Shown: positions 1 through 6,991 of the stretch, piece after piece | How positions within the stretch are numbered: position 1 is the stretch's first letter | Layout: each line of letters begins with the position of its first letter | Source of the DNA: an uncultured Rickettsiales bacterium | Lineage (GTDB): Bacteria; Pseudomonadota; Alphaproteobacteria; Rickettsiales; Midichloriaceae | DNA length: 6,991 nucleotides | Direction: 5' to 3' | Assembly (NCBI GenBank): GCA_937996615.1 | Contig: CALKVD010000030.1 | Span: forward strand, 1-6,991 | Notes under the pieces: model-generated | The model's input: the letters and a program-made list of their open reading frames with translations, nothing else | Databases searched by the model: none | What the model was told of the DNA's origin: nothing | Made by a program: the position numbers and the translations under genes

Positions 1-1
1 A

Positions 2-415
2 ATTTTTATTGCATCAAAAGCTTTGGCACAACAAATTGAAATGGGTAAAAAAGCCACACTAAGCGAACTTATAAGAGTGATTGGCAATAGCCAACGCAAA
101 ACAGTGGTAGCTCTAGCCTGCACCCATTTTTTATTCGCTGAGCAAGAAATTCAAAAAGAAATAGCTAAGCACTACACTAGTACGATAGCAAACCACAATG
201 AGAACCAAACACTTAATCCAATTGAAATATTCGATCCAGCAAAAGCTATTGCAATCCAAGCAAAAGAACAATTAATAGCCGAAAAATCAGAATCAAAGCA
301 AAATTTATTAATTAGTGTTTATTCTACTGGTAATATTAGCGATAATTTTATTACTAAAGTCTACGCAACTTTGGATAGTCAACAGATCAGTTTCTATAGC
401 CCCCTTCCGTTATAA
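2..415 (+). CDS. murI: Glutamate racemase, C-terminal part (5' end outside the window)
   Basis: Glutamate racemase interconverts L- and D-glutamate without a cofactor, supplying D-Glu for the peptidoglycan stem peptide in the cytoplasm. The frame is open to the left edge, so this is a partial gene of about 137 visible residues; a TTG at 23 is internal rather than a start. The key evidence is VVALACTHF at about 106-132, matching the family's second catalytic cysteine motif (usually GCTHYP); the Cys codon is at 119-121. It is followed by IEIFDPAKAIA, which resembles the family's 'D-G/P-x-x-x-A' stretch, and by YSTGNISDNF, which resembles the C-terminal 'TTGD..F' segment. About 97 residues follow the cysteine, close to the distance expected in a family of about 260-270 residues. 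The proline and leucines that usually follow CTHY are replaced (CTHFLFAEQ), so the match is not textbook. Another Asp/Glu racemase family member is the main alternative. The gene is convergent with rpoD. Confidence 0.75.
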   Translation: MFIASKALAQQIEMGKKATLSELIRVIGNSQRKTVVALACTHFLFAEQEIQKEIAKHYTSTIANHNENQTLNPIEIFDPAKAIAIQAKEQLIAEKSESKQNLLISVYSTGNISDNFITKVYATLDSQQISFYSPLPL

Positions 416-644
416 ATCAGTACAATCAATAGTTGTTCCGAAAGCTTTTTCTGACACTTAAATTTTAATCATCTTTTATTTGCAAATTATCTGATTTTAT
501 TCTTTTAGCTAAATTGGCTTAACAATAGGGATAACATGCTGTATTGCTACAGTTAAACATTTTTACCTCAAAATATGCATCATCGTAATATTATCGCGAT
601 ACATTAAATAAACACTCCAGTACCTTGCTTAATCTCCCAACCTA
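416..644. other. Non-coding gap between convergent murI and rpoD
   Basis: This AT-rich stretch of 229 bases lies between the 3' ends of two convergent genes. No plausible open reading frame, tRNA or strong hairpin was seen. It should hold the transcription ends of both genes, but only one weak hairpin candidate is visible (539-552). For rpoD, no GC-rich stem followed by a T-run was found on the minus strand, so its termination may be Rho-dependent or occur beyond this gap. Confidence 0.6.
539..564 (+). terminator. Weak candidate intrinsic terminator of murI
   Basis: CTGTA (539-543) and TACAG (548-552) form a 5-bp stem with a TTGC loop, extendable by one G-U pair. A five-T run follows at 560-564, separated from the stem by seven bases. 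The stem is short and poor in G and C, and the T-run is not adjacent, so this may be chance. It lies about 125 bases after the murI stop and would act on rightward transcription. Confidence 0.2.
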
Positions 645-2537
645 CTAACTAGATGCAGCAGCACTGCTAGCTGTGTTAGGCACAAAACCTTTGAGCTTTT
701 TTGCTCTGTTAGGTTTTCTGAGTTTTCGCAAGGCTTTCGCTTCAATTTGCCTGATTCTTTCCCTTGTTACTGAAAACTCTTTGCCGACTTCTTCCAAAGT
801 ATGTTCAACGTTCATTCCAATACCAAATCGCATCCGCAAGACTCTTTCTTCCCTCGGGGTAAGCGAAGAAAGCACTCTAGTTGTAACCTCACGCAAATTC
901 GATTTGAGAGCCGACTCCAAAGGCTGTACCGCACTTTTATCTTCAATAAAATCAGCTAAAACACTTGATTCATCTGGGCTAATTGGGTTTTCAAGACTCA
1001 TTGGTTCTTTAGCAATTTTTAGCACTTTCGAAACCTTTTCCACCGGAATACCGAGACGATTAGCAATTTCTTCTTGTGTTGCTTCATGTCCAATTTCATG
1101 GCTAATTTGTTTGGCAGCTCGCAAAACCTTATTAATAGTTTCAATCATATGTACTGGAATACGTATAGTTCTTGCTTGATCAGCAATAGATCTTGTGATT
1201 GCTTGGCGTATCCACCAAGTGGCATAGGTTGAAAATTTATATCCGCGACGATATTCAAATTTTTCGACTGCTTTCATCAACCCGATATTGCCTTCTTGAA
1301 TTAAATCGAGAAACTGTAGTCCGCGATTGGCATATTTTTTAGCAATTGAAATAACAAGACGCAAGTTCGATTCTATCATCTCTTTTTTAGCTGCATTAAC
1401 CGCCCTGTCAGCTTGCCGCAACATTGTCAAATGTTCTTTAAATTTTGGTAGATCTAGACCTATTTCATTAGATAATTTATTCATATCAGCAATAATTTTA
1501 GCTGATTCTAGCAACCATTCTTCTTTTTTAAAGAGTTTTGGCTTATTTTTCTTACAATTTGATCCAATTACAACCCAAGCACTGCTACTTTCTTGCTTTA
1601 CAAGATACGATTCAAGAAAAGCGTCCCGATCAATATAATATTTACTGACTAACTTGATAATCTCATTTTCTATTTGTGCAATTTTTTTACTATAATATTG
1701 TGATTTTTCAGTTAGCTGTAGAATAGCATTTTCATTCAAACGAATTTCGTAAAACAAATCTCCCAGCATCGTTGTTGCTACCTGATATTGTTGATCTAAC
1801 TCTGATATTTTAGTATCAGAAATTAACTCTTCACTTGTATAGAATTCTACTCTTTGTTTTTGTAATTCCAGAATTTGCTCAGCTTTATCAGCAGCTTGTG
1901 TTAGAATATCTAACACTTTGGGACGCAATGCATTTTCTATATCTGAGACTGAAGTTCCATTCAACGAATTATCATCATCGTTATATTCATCATCACTATC
2001 ATTTTCTATATCTACTTCATCGTTTACTTCTGGAAGACTATACTGGTTAAATTCATGTGAATACATAGCATCCAGATCTATTATATCACGAAGTAATAGC
2101 GATGTTTCATTTAAGCCTTTGGACCACTCAATGATTTGCTTTAGGGAAAGAGGTAAAGACGAAAGATGACGCAGTTTAGCAAATCTTTCATTTTCTATCC
2201 GTTTTGCGACCTCTACTTCTCCTTCTCTGCTCAAGAGAACTCGATTACCCATCTGGTGCAAGTACATACGAACAGGGTCAGTATTACGACTTTCAACAGA
2301 ACCAGAATCTTCAACAGAACCAGAGCTGTAGTTTTCGTCACTGTCGTCAAATTGAATCTCTTCATCAATATCCTCATCAACATCATGACTCATAATAGAA
2401 TCATCATCAAACCCAGGAGGATTAAGGTCTAGGGATTGATCCCCAAATTCCTGATCCAAAATATCAGCCTGGATTGCAAGATCCTCTGATAAAGGTTTTT
2501 TAGGAAACTTAGATCTAATGTTATGCTCTGATGTCAT
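645..2537 (-). CDS. rpoD: RNA polymerase primary sigma factor, sigma-70 (RpoD)
   Basis: This is the housekeeping sigma factor, which directs core RNA polymerase to -10/-35 promoters and melts them. It has 630 residues, near the 613 of E. coli. Region 1.2 is at about 84-120 (NTDPVRMYLHQMG). A long non-conserved region spans about 121-375. Region 2 is at about 376-460: NLRLVISIAKKYANRGLQFL, then the -10 melting/recognition helix STYATWWIRQAITRSIADQ. Region 3 is at about 461-540, with the 3.2 finger at PDESSVLADFIED (521-533). Region 4 is at about 546-611, with the -35-binding helix VTRERIRQIEAKALRKLR. Regions 2-4 are close to E. coli RpoD. Residues 1-83 are acidic and lack a recognisable region 1.1. 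The ATG start is forced: an in-frame TAA lies one codon earlier (TAA GAA ATG). Only weak purine-rich sequence precedes it (AAGATATAAGAA), with no clear Shine-Dalgarno. The protein ends in a Ser/Ala-rich tail (TASSAAASS) past region 4. Confidence 0.98.
   Translation of the reverse strand: MTSEHNIRSKFPKKPLSEDLAIQADILDQEFGDQSLDLNPPGFDDDSIMSHDVDEDIDEEIQFDDSDENYSSGSVEDSGSVESRNTDPVRMYLHQMGNRVLLSREGEVEVAKRIENERFAKLRHLSSLPLSLKQIIEWSKGLNETSLLLRDIIDLDAMYSHEFNQYSLPEVNDEVDIENDSDDEYNDDDNSLNGTSVSDIENALRPKVLDILTQAADKAEQILELQKQRVEFYTSEELISDTKISELDQQYQVATTMLGDLFYEIRLNENAILQLTEKSQYYSKKIAQIENEIIKLVSKYYIDRDAFLESYLVKQESSSAWVVIGSNCKKNKPKLFKKEEWLLESAKIIADMNKLSNEIGLDLPKFKEHLTMLRQADRAVNAAKKEMIESNLRLVISIAKKYANRGLQFLDLIQEGNIGLMKAVEKFEYRRGYKFSTYATWWIRQAITRSIADQARTIRIPVHMIETINKVLRAAKQISHEIGHEATQEEIANRLGIPVEKVSKVLKIAKEPMSLENPISPDESSVLADFIEDKSAVQPLESALKSNLREVTTRVLSSLTPREERVLRMRFGIGMNVEHTLEEVGKEFSVTRERIRQIEAKALRKLRKPNRAKKLKGFVPNTASSAAASS
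2289..2324 (-). repeat. Tandem 18-bp duplication inside rpoD
   Basis: Two adjacent 18-base units (2289-2306 and 2307-2324) agree at 16 of 18 positions. The shared part includes TTCAACAGAACCAGA on the + strand. They keep the reading frame and encode SGSVED followed by SGSVES, RpoD residues 72-83, just before region 1.2. This looks like a recent in-frame duplication in the acidic linker and could vary in copy number between strains. Confidence 0.85.
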
Positions 2538-2552
2538 TTCTTATATCTTATT

Positions 2553-2581
2553 GTTATAATTTTATTTATTTGTTCTATCAA
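2553..2581 (-). promoter_or_regulatory. Candidate sigma-70 promoter for rpoD
   Basis: On the minus strand, TTGATA (2576-2581, 5 of 6 bases of the -35 consensus TTGACA) is followed by a 17-base spacer and TATAAC (2553-2558, 5 of 6 of TATAAT). The predicted start is around 2545-2547, only about 8-10 bases before the rpoD ATG, leaving almost no leader. The spacing is ideal and the site sits in the dnaG-rpoD gap, where a separate rpoD promoter makes sense. The region is very AT-rich, so chance matches are a real risk. Confidence 0.5.
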
Positions 2582-2656
2582 AATAATATTGTAGCTAGAT
2601 GCTAGTTTATTGCGCTATCACAAAACATATTAAACATGCTTCACAAATTAACTTAA

Positions 2657-4453
2657 TCAGTTTACCATTTTTTGTTGAAGGAGGTACAGTTTTTTTAACT
2701 CTAGCAAATTATTTTCCATTTCCACCATTTCATCTTGGCTATATTCTTGGCTATGATACAAATCCGATATTTTATTTTCTATGTCTTTTATTTGTTTAAA
2801 AATAATATAGGTACAATGCAATTGATAACAACGCATAAAAGTTGTTTTGTCAACAAGTACAACCAAAGAGTGTAATTTCTCAACTAACTTACGAGCTGAA
2901 GAAGATATTTCTGTATTATTATTGTATATATAGCAACGTATTTCTTCTAGAATATCGTTCGAGATTTCCAAACGCCACAATAACTCATACAGCTCTTGAT
3001 CTTCCATCAACTCTTGGTTTTGGAGCAATATTGCAAACATAACCTCAAGATTATCTGTAATTCCTAAATCCTTTCTCTTTTCCTTTAAAAGTTCTTGTTC
3101 CTTGGCTTTGATTATAGAAATATTTTTGCTATACCCCAAAACGCTAAAATTTTTTCTTAAGTTTCTGACATATTGCCAGTATATATTTTCAAGATGTGAT
3201 TGGTATTCTTTGCGTAATATATGGTTCTTGATTGCTTGTGTAGTTTTTTGCAAATTCTGACGTAACAGAGCCTTTTCTTCTGGTGAAGGACTTTCTGAAA
3301 GTTTGGAGATTTGATGCTGAGCTATAAAATCAACGACCCCTACTGCTTGTGGCATTACATTATTATTCCAGTATTGTATACCATTTTTTGTCAAAACTTC
3401 ATCTGGATCTTTGCCATCCTTCAATAACAAAAACCGCACAGTACACTCTGGACTAATATATTCAAGTGAAGCAACTGCTAACCTAAGCATTGCGTTTTGA
3501 CCCGCCACATCATTGTCTAAACAAACGATCGGGCTAGGATCATATTTCCAAATATATTGCAACTGCTCAACTTTAACATTTGCTCCTAAAGGAGCGATAG
3601 CAGTCCCAAAACCGTGATTAGCAAGTGATAAAACATCCATATAACCTTCAACAACCAGTAAATGCTCTTTTTGATTATTACCACTTTGTTGAGAATTGAT
3701 TTTTTTATCACGCAAATATTTTTGAGCAGCAAATAACCCATAAAATACCTGGCTTTTATGAAATGCTTCAGTCTCTGCGCTGTTAATATATTTTGCAACT
3801 TCGTTATTTTTATCAATAATCCTACCACCAAAACCAACGACTTTGCCAGAACTATCCAAAATCGGAAAAATTATCCTTCCCCCAAAAGGATTTTTCAACT
3901 GCCCATTTCTATTAACCAAAACTTTTGCATCAATCAAATCATTTTTACTGAATTTCTCCAACATAAAATTAATAAATTCTGTGCCGCTGCTTGGAGCATA
4001 ACCTAGTTGATAAGAAATAATTATTTGACTTCCCAGTCTTCGCTGTTTGAGATATTCTTCTGCTAGATGGTTTTGATTATTCAGAAGTTGCTCATGATAC
4101 CACTTGGCAGCACAAGTGTTAATTTCAATGATTTTTTTTGCATTGTTATATGAATCCAGGTTTTTTTGGTTAATCTCAAGTTTAATCCCCGATTCATCAG
4201 CTATTTTCTGAACAGCATCAACATAATTCAAACCATTTCTTTGCATTACAAAAGCTATAACGTCGCCGTTAATCCCACAACCAAAGCAATGGAAAAATCC
4301 TTTGATTTCACTGACAGTAAATGATGGTGTTTTTTCATTATGGAAGGGACATAGGCCCAAAAATTCACCATGGGATTTTTGTTTTAACGAGACCGTTTTA
4401 CCGATATATTCCCGTATATTTATTTTACTCTTGATTATATCACTGTTAATCAC
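2657..4453 (-). CDS. dnaG: DNA primase (DnaG)
   Basis: DnaG synthesises the short RNA primers for the lagging strand and for restart, working with the DnaB helicase at the fork. The protein has 598 residues, a usual length. The N-terminal CHC2 zinc-binding domain shows CPFHNEKTPSF and HCFGCGINGDVI, with ligands C35, H38, C56 and C59. The RNA polymerase core follows (NPFGGRIIFPILD, about 188-200; VVGFGGR; KYINSAET). The TOPRIM domain has E269 in VVEGYMDV, D313/D315 in CLDNDVAG, and D349/D351 in GKDPDE, so all expected metal-binding acids are present. Residues from about 440 on are divergent, helical-looking and rich in Glu/Leu/Lys, in the place of the DnaB-binding domain. The start is GTG: the upstream frame is open for 16 codons but offers no ATG, GTG or TTG, and no Shine-Dalgarno is visible. 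The stop is TGA. It lies 54 bp after topA and 119 bp before rpoD, all on the same strand. Confidence 0.97.
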   Translation of the reverse strand: MINSDIIKSKINIREYIGKTVSLKQKSHGEFLGLCPFHNEKTPSFTVSEIKGFFHCFGCGINGDVIAFVMQRNGLNYVDAVQKIADESGIKLEINQKNLDSYNNAKKIIEINTCAAKWYHEQLLNNQNHLAEEYLKQRRLGSQIIISYQLGYAPSSGTEFINFMLEKFSKNDLIDAKVLVNRNGQLKNPFGGRIIFPILDSSGKVVGFGGRIIDKNNEVAKYINSAETEAFHKSQVFYGLFAAQKYLRDKKINSQQSGNNQKEHLLVVEGYMDVLSLANHGFGTAIAPLGANVKVEQLQYIWKYDPSPIVCLDNDVAGQNAMLRLAVASLEYISPECTVRFLLLKDGKDPDEVLTKNGIQYWNNNVMPQAVGVVDFIAQHQISKLSESPSPEEKALLRQNLQKTTQAIKNHILRKEYQSHLENIYWQYVRNLRKNFSVLGYSKNISIIKAKEQELLKEKRKDLGITDNLEVMFAILLQNQELMEDQELYELLWRLEISNDILEEIRCYIYNNNTEISSSARKLVEKLHSLVVLVDKTTFMRCYQLHCTYIIFKQIKDIENKISDLYHSQEYSQDEMVEMENNLLELKKLYLLQQKMVN

Positions 4454-4507
4454 GATGTATTTACAAGTAGGTTGAAGTTTTTCTTTTTGAGTATTACTTA
4501 GTTATTT

Positions 4508-6991
4508 TTAGCTAGTGGTTTTGGCTTTTTTTATATAACTCGAGGGTTTTAAACTTTTATTTTGTGTTTTAGATGATTTTTTAGCTATAGATTTATTGAT
4601 GGATTCTGCTTTTGTTCTGGTAGCTGATTTACTTTTAGATCTAGGGTTTTTACCATCTTTTACAACTTTAGCATTCTTTAGGTTAATTGCTTCAATAGCT
4701 TCTTCGACAGTTAGATTAAGAAAATCTGGCCTTCTTATAGAAACAAATTGACCATCATGTAGCACATATGGTCCATACATCCCAACCCCAAGTTTGATTT
4801 CCAATCCTGTGTCTTGGTGGATCCCGATGACTTTAGGCAAAGAAACTAGAGCCAAAGCTAATTCTGTAGTTAGCTTATCTAACGGAATTGAAGCAGGAAC
4901 TTTAACATTTTTGCCTTTCTTATCACCAGTCTCCCCTAGACGAAGGTAGATACCATATGGTCCTTTATTTAATGTTATTTCCTTGTTTGTTGCTGGATCA
5001 GTTGTAATATGTTTTGGATATTTTTCATCAACGCTAGGTAGCTCAACACTATCACCGCCGATTGTAACACCAACGTTGCGCAAATAATTACAATCTGGGT
5101 AAGCTGAGCAACCAATGAAACAACCGCTTTTCCCTGTACGTAGAGAGAGATGGCCCTGTTTGCATTGGGGACAGCTTGTACCGTTTTCATGGAATAGGTA
5201 TTCATGCAATATGTCTTCTATTTTTTGCATAATCTCTATTCTATCCATATGTATAACTTGATCGGATATTTCGTGGAACCCTCCCCAAAATCCTTGTAAA
5301 ACATGAACATATGTTTCGTCACCGTGGGCTATTTTATCAAGATTTTGTTCCAACTCAGCAGTAAAATCATAGCATACATAATTGTTGAAAAAATTTGTCA
5401 AAAATGCACTAACAACTTCTCCGCGAACACTTGGAACAAATCGTCTTTTTTCTCCTTCTTCAACATATGAACGTTTTCTCAGAGTTTCAATTATGCTAGG
5501 ATAGGTTGAGGGCCTACCAATCCCAAGTTCCTCCATTTTTTTAACTAGACTTGCTTCAGTATAGCGAGCTGGTGGCTTTGTTTCATGTTTATTTTTTTCG
5601 ATTTTTTTAGCGATAATTTCTTGACTTATAGCTAAACTAGGCATAATTCGGTCGGATTCGCTATTATTTTCGCTTTTATTGGATGATTTTACCGCTAAAG
5701 GCTGATATACTGCATAAAACCCAGGGAATTTAACCACACTACCAGATGCCGAGAAAATACCAGCCTCCTTTGAGTTTTTGGTTGCCGAGATAAGAACTGT
5801 AGTGCTTTCTAGAATCGCGTTGTTCATCTGGCTGGCAATAAAACGCTTCCATATTAATTCATAGAGATCATATTGGTCACTTGGTAGATGGTTTTTAACT
5901 CTACTAGGAGATAAGGCAACATTGGTCGGTCTAATTGCTTCGTGGGCCTCTTGAGCATTTTTGCTTTTATTTTTGAATATACGCTTTGAGGCTGGAAGGT
6001 AATTTGGACCATACTTGCTGCTAATAAAACTTCTTGCAGACTCAATTGCTTCAGGGGAAATAGAGACACTATCAGTTCTCATATAAGTTATCAAACCAAC
6101 TAACTCCCCGTCAATATCAACTCCTTCATAAAGCTTTTGCGCTGTTTTGCTTGTTCTTGCCGCAGAAAACCCAAGTTTGCTCGACGCATCTTGGATCAAG
6201 GTTGAAGTTGTAAATGGAGGTTGAGGCGATCTTTGAATATCTTTTTTAGTTTGGTCAACAACAAAATAATTACCATCTATAACCGTTGCCAAGATTTTTT
6301 CAGCTGTTGCTTGATTGTTAATCGACATTTTATCAAGCTTTTTACCATCAAAAACCGTCAATTTAGCGATAATACTCTCGTCTTGATTATTTTTATCATC
6401 AACTAAAAACTCAGCGTCTATTGTCCAATATTCCTCAACCTTGAATGCCCTAACTTCTTTTTCTCGCTCACATATAAGCCGCAAAGCAACCGATTGAACT
6501 CTCCCAGCAGAACGGCTTCCAGGAAGTTTCCGCCATAAAATCGGCGACAAGGTAAATCCTACTAAATAATCCAAAGCCTGCCTTGCTTGTTGGGCATGAA
6601 CCAGATCCATGTTTATTTTTCTAGGATTTGCTACGGCTTTTTTTATTGCTGTTTTCGTTACTTCTTGGAAAGTTATGCGTTTGATCTTTGACTCAATATT
6701 CGGGATGTTGCTAGCTAAAATTTCAGATATATGCCAAGAAATTGCTTCTCCTTCCCTGTCGGGATCGGTTGCTAAATAAATTGCATCTGATTTTTTTGAT
6801 GATGATATAATATCGTGCAAAACCTTGTCTGACTTTGCTTGTATTTCATAATCAACTTTGAAATCTTTGGTCTCAAAGTGAACCGCGCCAATTCTTGAGG
6901 GAATTCCTCTAATATGCCCATAGGAAGATATAACCTTAAAATCTGATCCAAGATATTTGTTTATTGTTTTAGCTTTGGCTGGTGATTCAAC
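4508..6991 (-). CDS. topA: DNA topoisomerase I (TopA), missing only its extreme N-terminus
   Basis: This type IA topoisomerase relaxes negative supercoils by cutting one strand through a 5'-phosphotyrosine, preventing hypernegative supercoiling behind RNA polymerase. 827 residues are visible. The first is V of VESPAKAKTINKYLGS, so only about 4-5 residues lie beyond the right edge; a TTG at 6818-6820 is an internal leucine codon. In visible numbering, the TOPRIM domain has E2 and DPDREGE (76-82). SAGRVQSVALRLI is at about 161-173 and PPFTTSTLIQDAS at 258-270. The catalytic tyrosine is Y303 in GLITYMRTDS, followed by EAHEAIRPT (348-356) and GIGRPSTYPSII (about 490-501). One four-cysteine zinc ribbon follows (C607, C610, C628, C634, in CPQC and CSAYPDC), then two topoisomerase C-terminal repeats (about 664-705 and 728-769) with KGPYGIYLRLGE and VGMYGPYVLHDG. 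A Lys/Ser-rich tail ends the protein (about 770-827). No truncation or frameshift is visible. Promoter and start codon are off-window. Confidence 0.98.
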   Translation of the reverse strand, partial: VESPAKAKTINKYLGSDFKVISSYGHIRGIPSRIGAVHFETKDFKVDYEIQAKSDKVLHDIISSSKKSDAIYLATDPDREGEAISWHISEILASNIPNIESKIKRITFQEVTKTAIKKAVANPRKINMDLVHAQQARQALDYLVGFTLSPILWRKLPGSRSAGRVQSVALRLICEREKEVRAFKVEEYWTIDAEFLVDDKNNQDESIIAKLTVFDGKKLDKMSINNQATAEKILATVIDGNYFVVDQTKKDIQRSPQPPFTTSTLIQDASSKLGFSAARTSKTAQKLYEGVDIDGELVGLITYMRTDSVSISPEAIESARSFISSKYGPNYLPASKRIFKNKSKNAQEAHEAIRPTNVALSPSRVKNHLPSDQYDLYELIWKRFIASQMNNAILESTTVLISATKNSKEAGIFSASGSVVKFPGFYAVYQPLAVKSSNKSENNSESDRIMPSLAISQEIIAKKIEKNKHETKPPARYTEASLVKKMEELGIGRPSTYPSIIETLRKRSYVEEGEKRRFVPSVRGEVVSAFLTNFFNNYVCYDFTAELEQNLDKIAHGDETYVHVLQGFWGGFHEISDQVIHMDRIEIMQKIEDILHEYLFHENGTSCPQCKQGHLSLRTGKSGCFIGCSAYPDCNYLRNVGVTIGGDSVELPSVDEKYPKHITTDPATNKEITLNKGPYGIYLRLGETGDKKGKNVKVPASIPLDKLTTELALALVSLPKVIGIHQDTGLEIKLGVGMYGPYVLHDGQFVSIRRPDFLNLTVEEAIEAINLKNAKVVKDGKNPRSKSKSATRTKAESINKSIAKKSSKTQNKSLKPSSYIKKAKTTS

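Larger units (their letters stand above)
645..6991 (-). other. Putative topA-dnaG-rpoD transcription unit
   Basis: Three minus-strand genes follow each other without an intervening gene or a clear terminator: topA, a 54-bp gap, dnaG, a 119-bp gap, rpoD. Linkage of dnaG and rpoD is well established in many bacteria (the macromolecular-synthesis operon, rpsU-dnaG-rpoD in enterobacteria). Here topA takes the upstream place, and no rpsU is seen between it and dnaG. Co-transcription is inferred from orientation and spacing. The promoter upstream of topA lies outside the window, and rpoD probably has an extra internal promoter. Confidence 0.55.

Noticed and set aside
23..25. TTG as the start codon of the left-edge gene
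   Set aside because: The frame is open to base 2, and the visible part matches only the C-terminal portion of a racemase, so the true start is off-window.
648..680. Inverted sequence (AGCAGCACTGCT) near the rpoD stop as a terminator
   Set aside because: The stem is only about 4-5 bp with almost no loop, it lies within the coding end, and no T-run follows on the minus strand.
673..1179. Open frame of 168 codons on the + strand opposite rpoD
   Set aside because: It lies wholly antisense to the highly conserved regions 2-4 of RpoD and has no recognisable motif; the open frame is a by-product of rpoD codon usage.
2594..2604. CTAG-ATG-CTAG inverted repeat in the dnaG-rpoD gap
   Set aside because: It has four base pairs with a three-base loop, too small to call a terminator or operator in such AT-rich DNA.
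2678..2685. Perfect Shine-Dalgarno-like AAGGAGGT on the + strand
   Set aside because: No ATG, GTG or TTG follows at a suitable distance, and the site lies inside the antisense strand of the dnaG 3' end.
6818..6820. TTG as the start codon of topA
   Set aside because: The frame continues upstream with VESPAKAKTI, SYGHIRGIPS and the rest of the conserved TOPRIM domain, so this is an internal leucine codon.
1..6991. Search for a novel or accessory system (defence, mobile, CRISPR, retron, phage)
   Set aside because: All substantial coding sequence is explained by four housekeeping genes. No repeat array, integrase, transposase or unexplained conserved frame was seen.

Overview
This is an ordinary core-genome window from an AT-rich bacterium, most likely an alphaproteobacterium. 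A Rickettsiales- or Holosporales-like endosymbiont lineage would fit the base composition and the lysine-, asparagine- and isoleucine-rich proteins. That placement is an inference; no 16S rRNA or other decisive marker is present. No mobile element, CRISPR array, tRNA, rRNA or defence gene was found.

Layout. Bases 2-415 (+ strand) hold the 3' end of a glutamate racemase gene (murI) that runs in from the left. Bases 416-644 are a non-coding gap between two convergent genes. From 645 to the right edge, everything is on the minus strand and reads leftward. First in transcription order comes topA (DNA topoisomerase I, cut by the right edge and lacking only its first few codons), then dnaG (DNA primase), then rpoD (the primary sigma-70 factor). 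The gaps are 54 bp (topA-dnaG) and 119 bp (dnaG-rpoD).

The three minus-strand genes look like a variant of the macromolecular-synthesis operon. dnaG-rpoD is the widely conserved core, and topA sits where other bacteria often have rpsU. The set would link supercoiling control, replication priming and housekeeping transcription. A good sigma-70-type promoter in the dnaG-rpoD gap suggests rpoD is also transcribed alone, from a start only about 8-10 bases before its ATG.

The most notable points concern RpoD. It has no recognisable region 1.1 (the autoinhibitory N-terminal domain); a short acidic segment with an 18-bp tandem duplication stands in its place, and the reading frame is closed by a stop just before the ATG. 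No undescribed system was found in this window.
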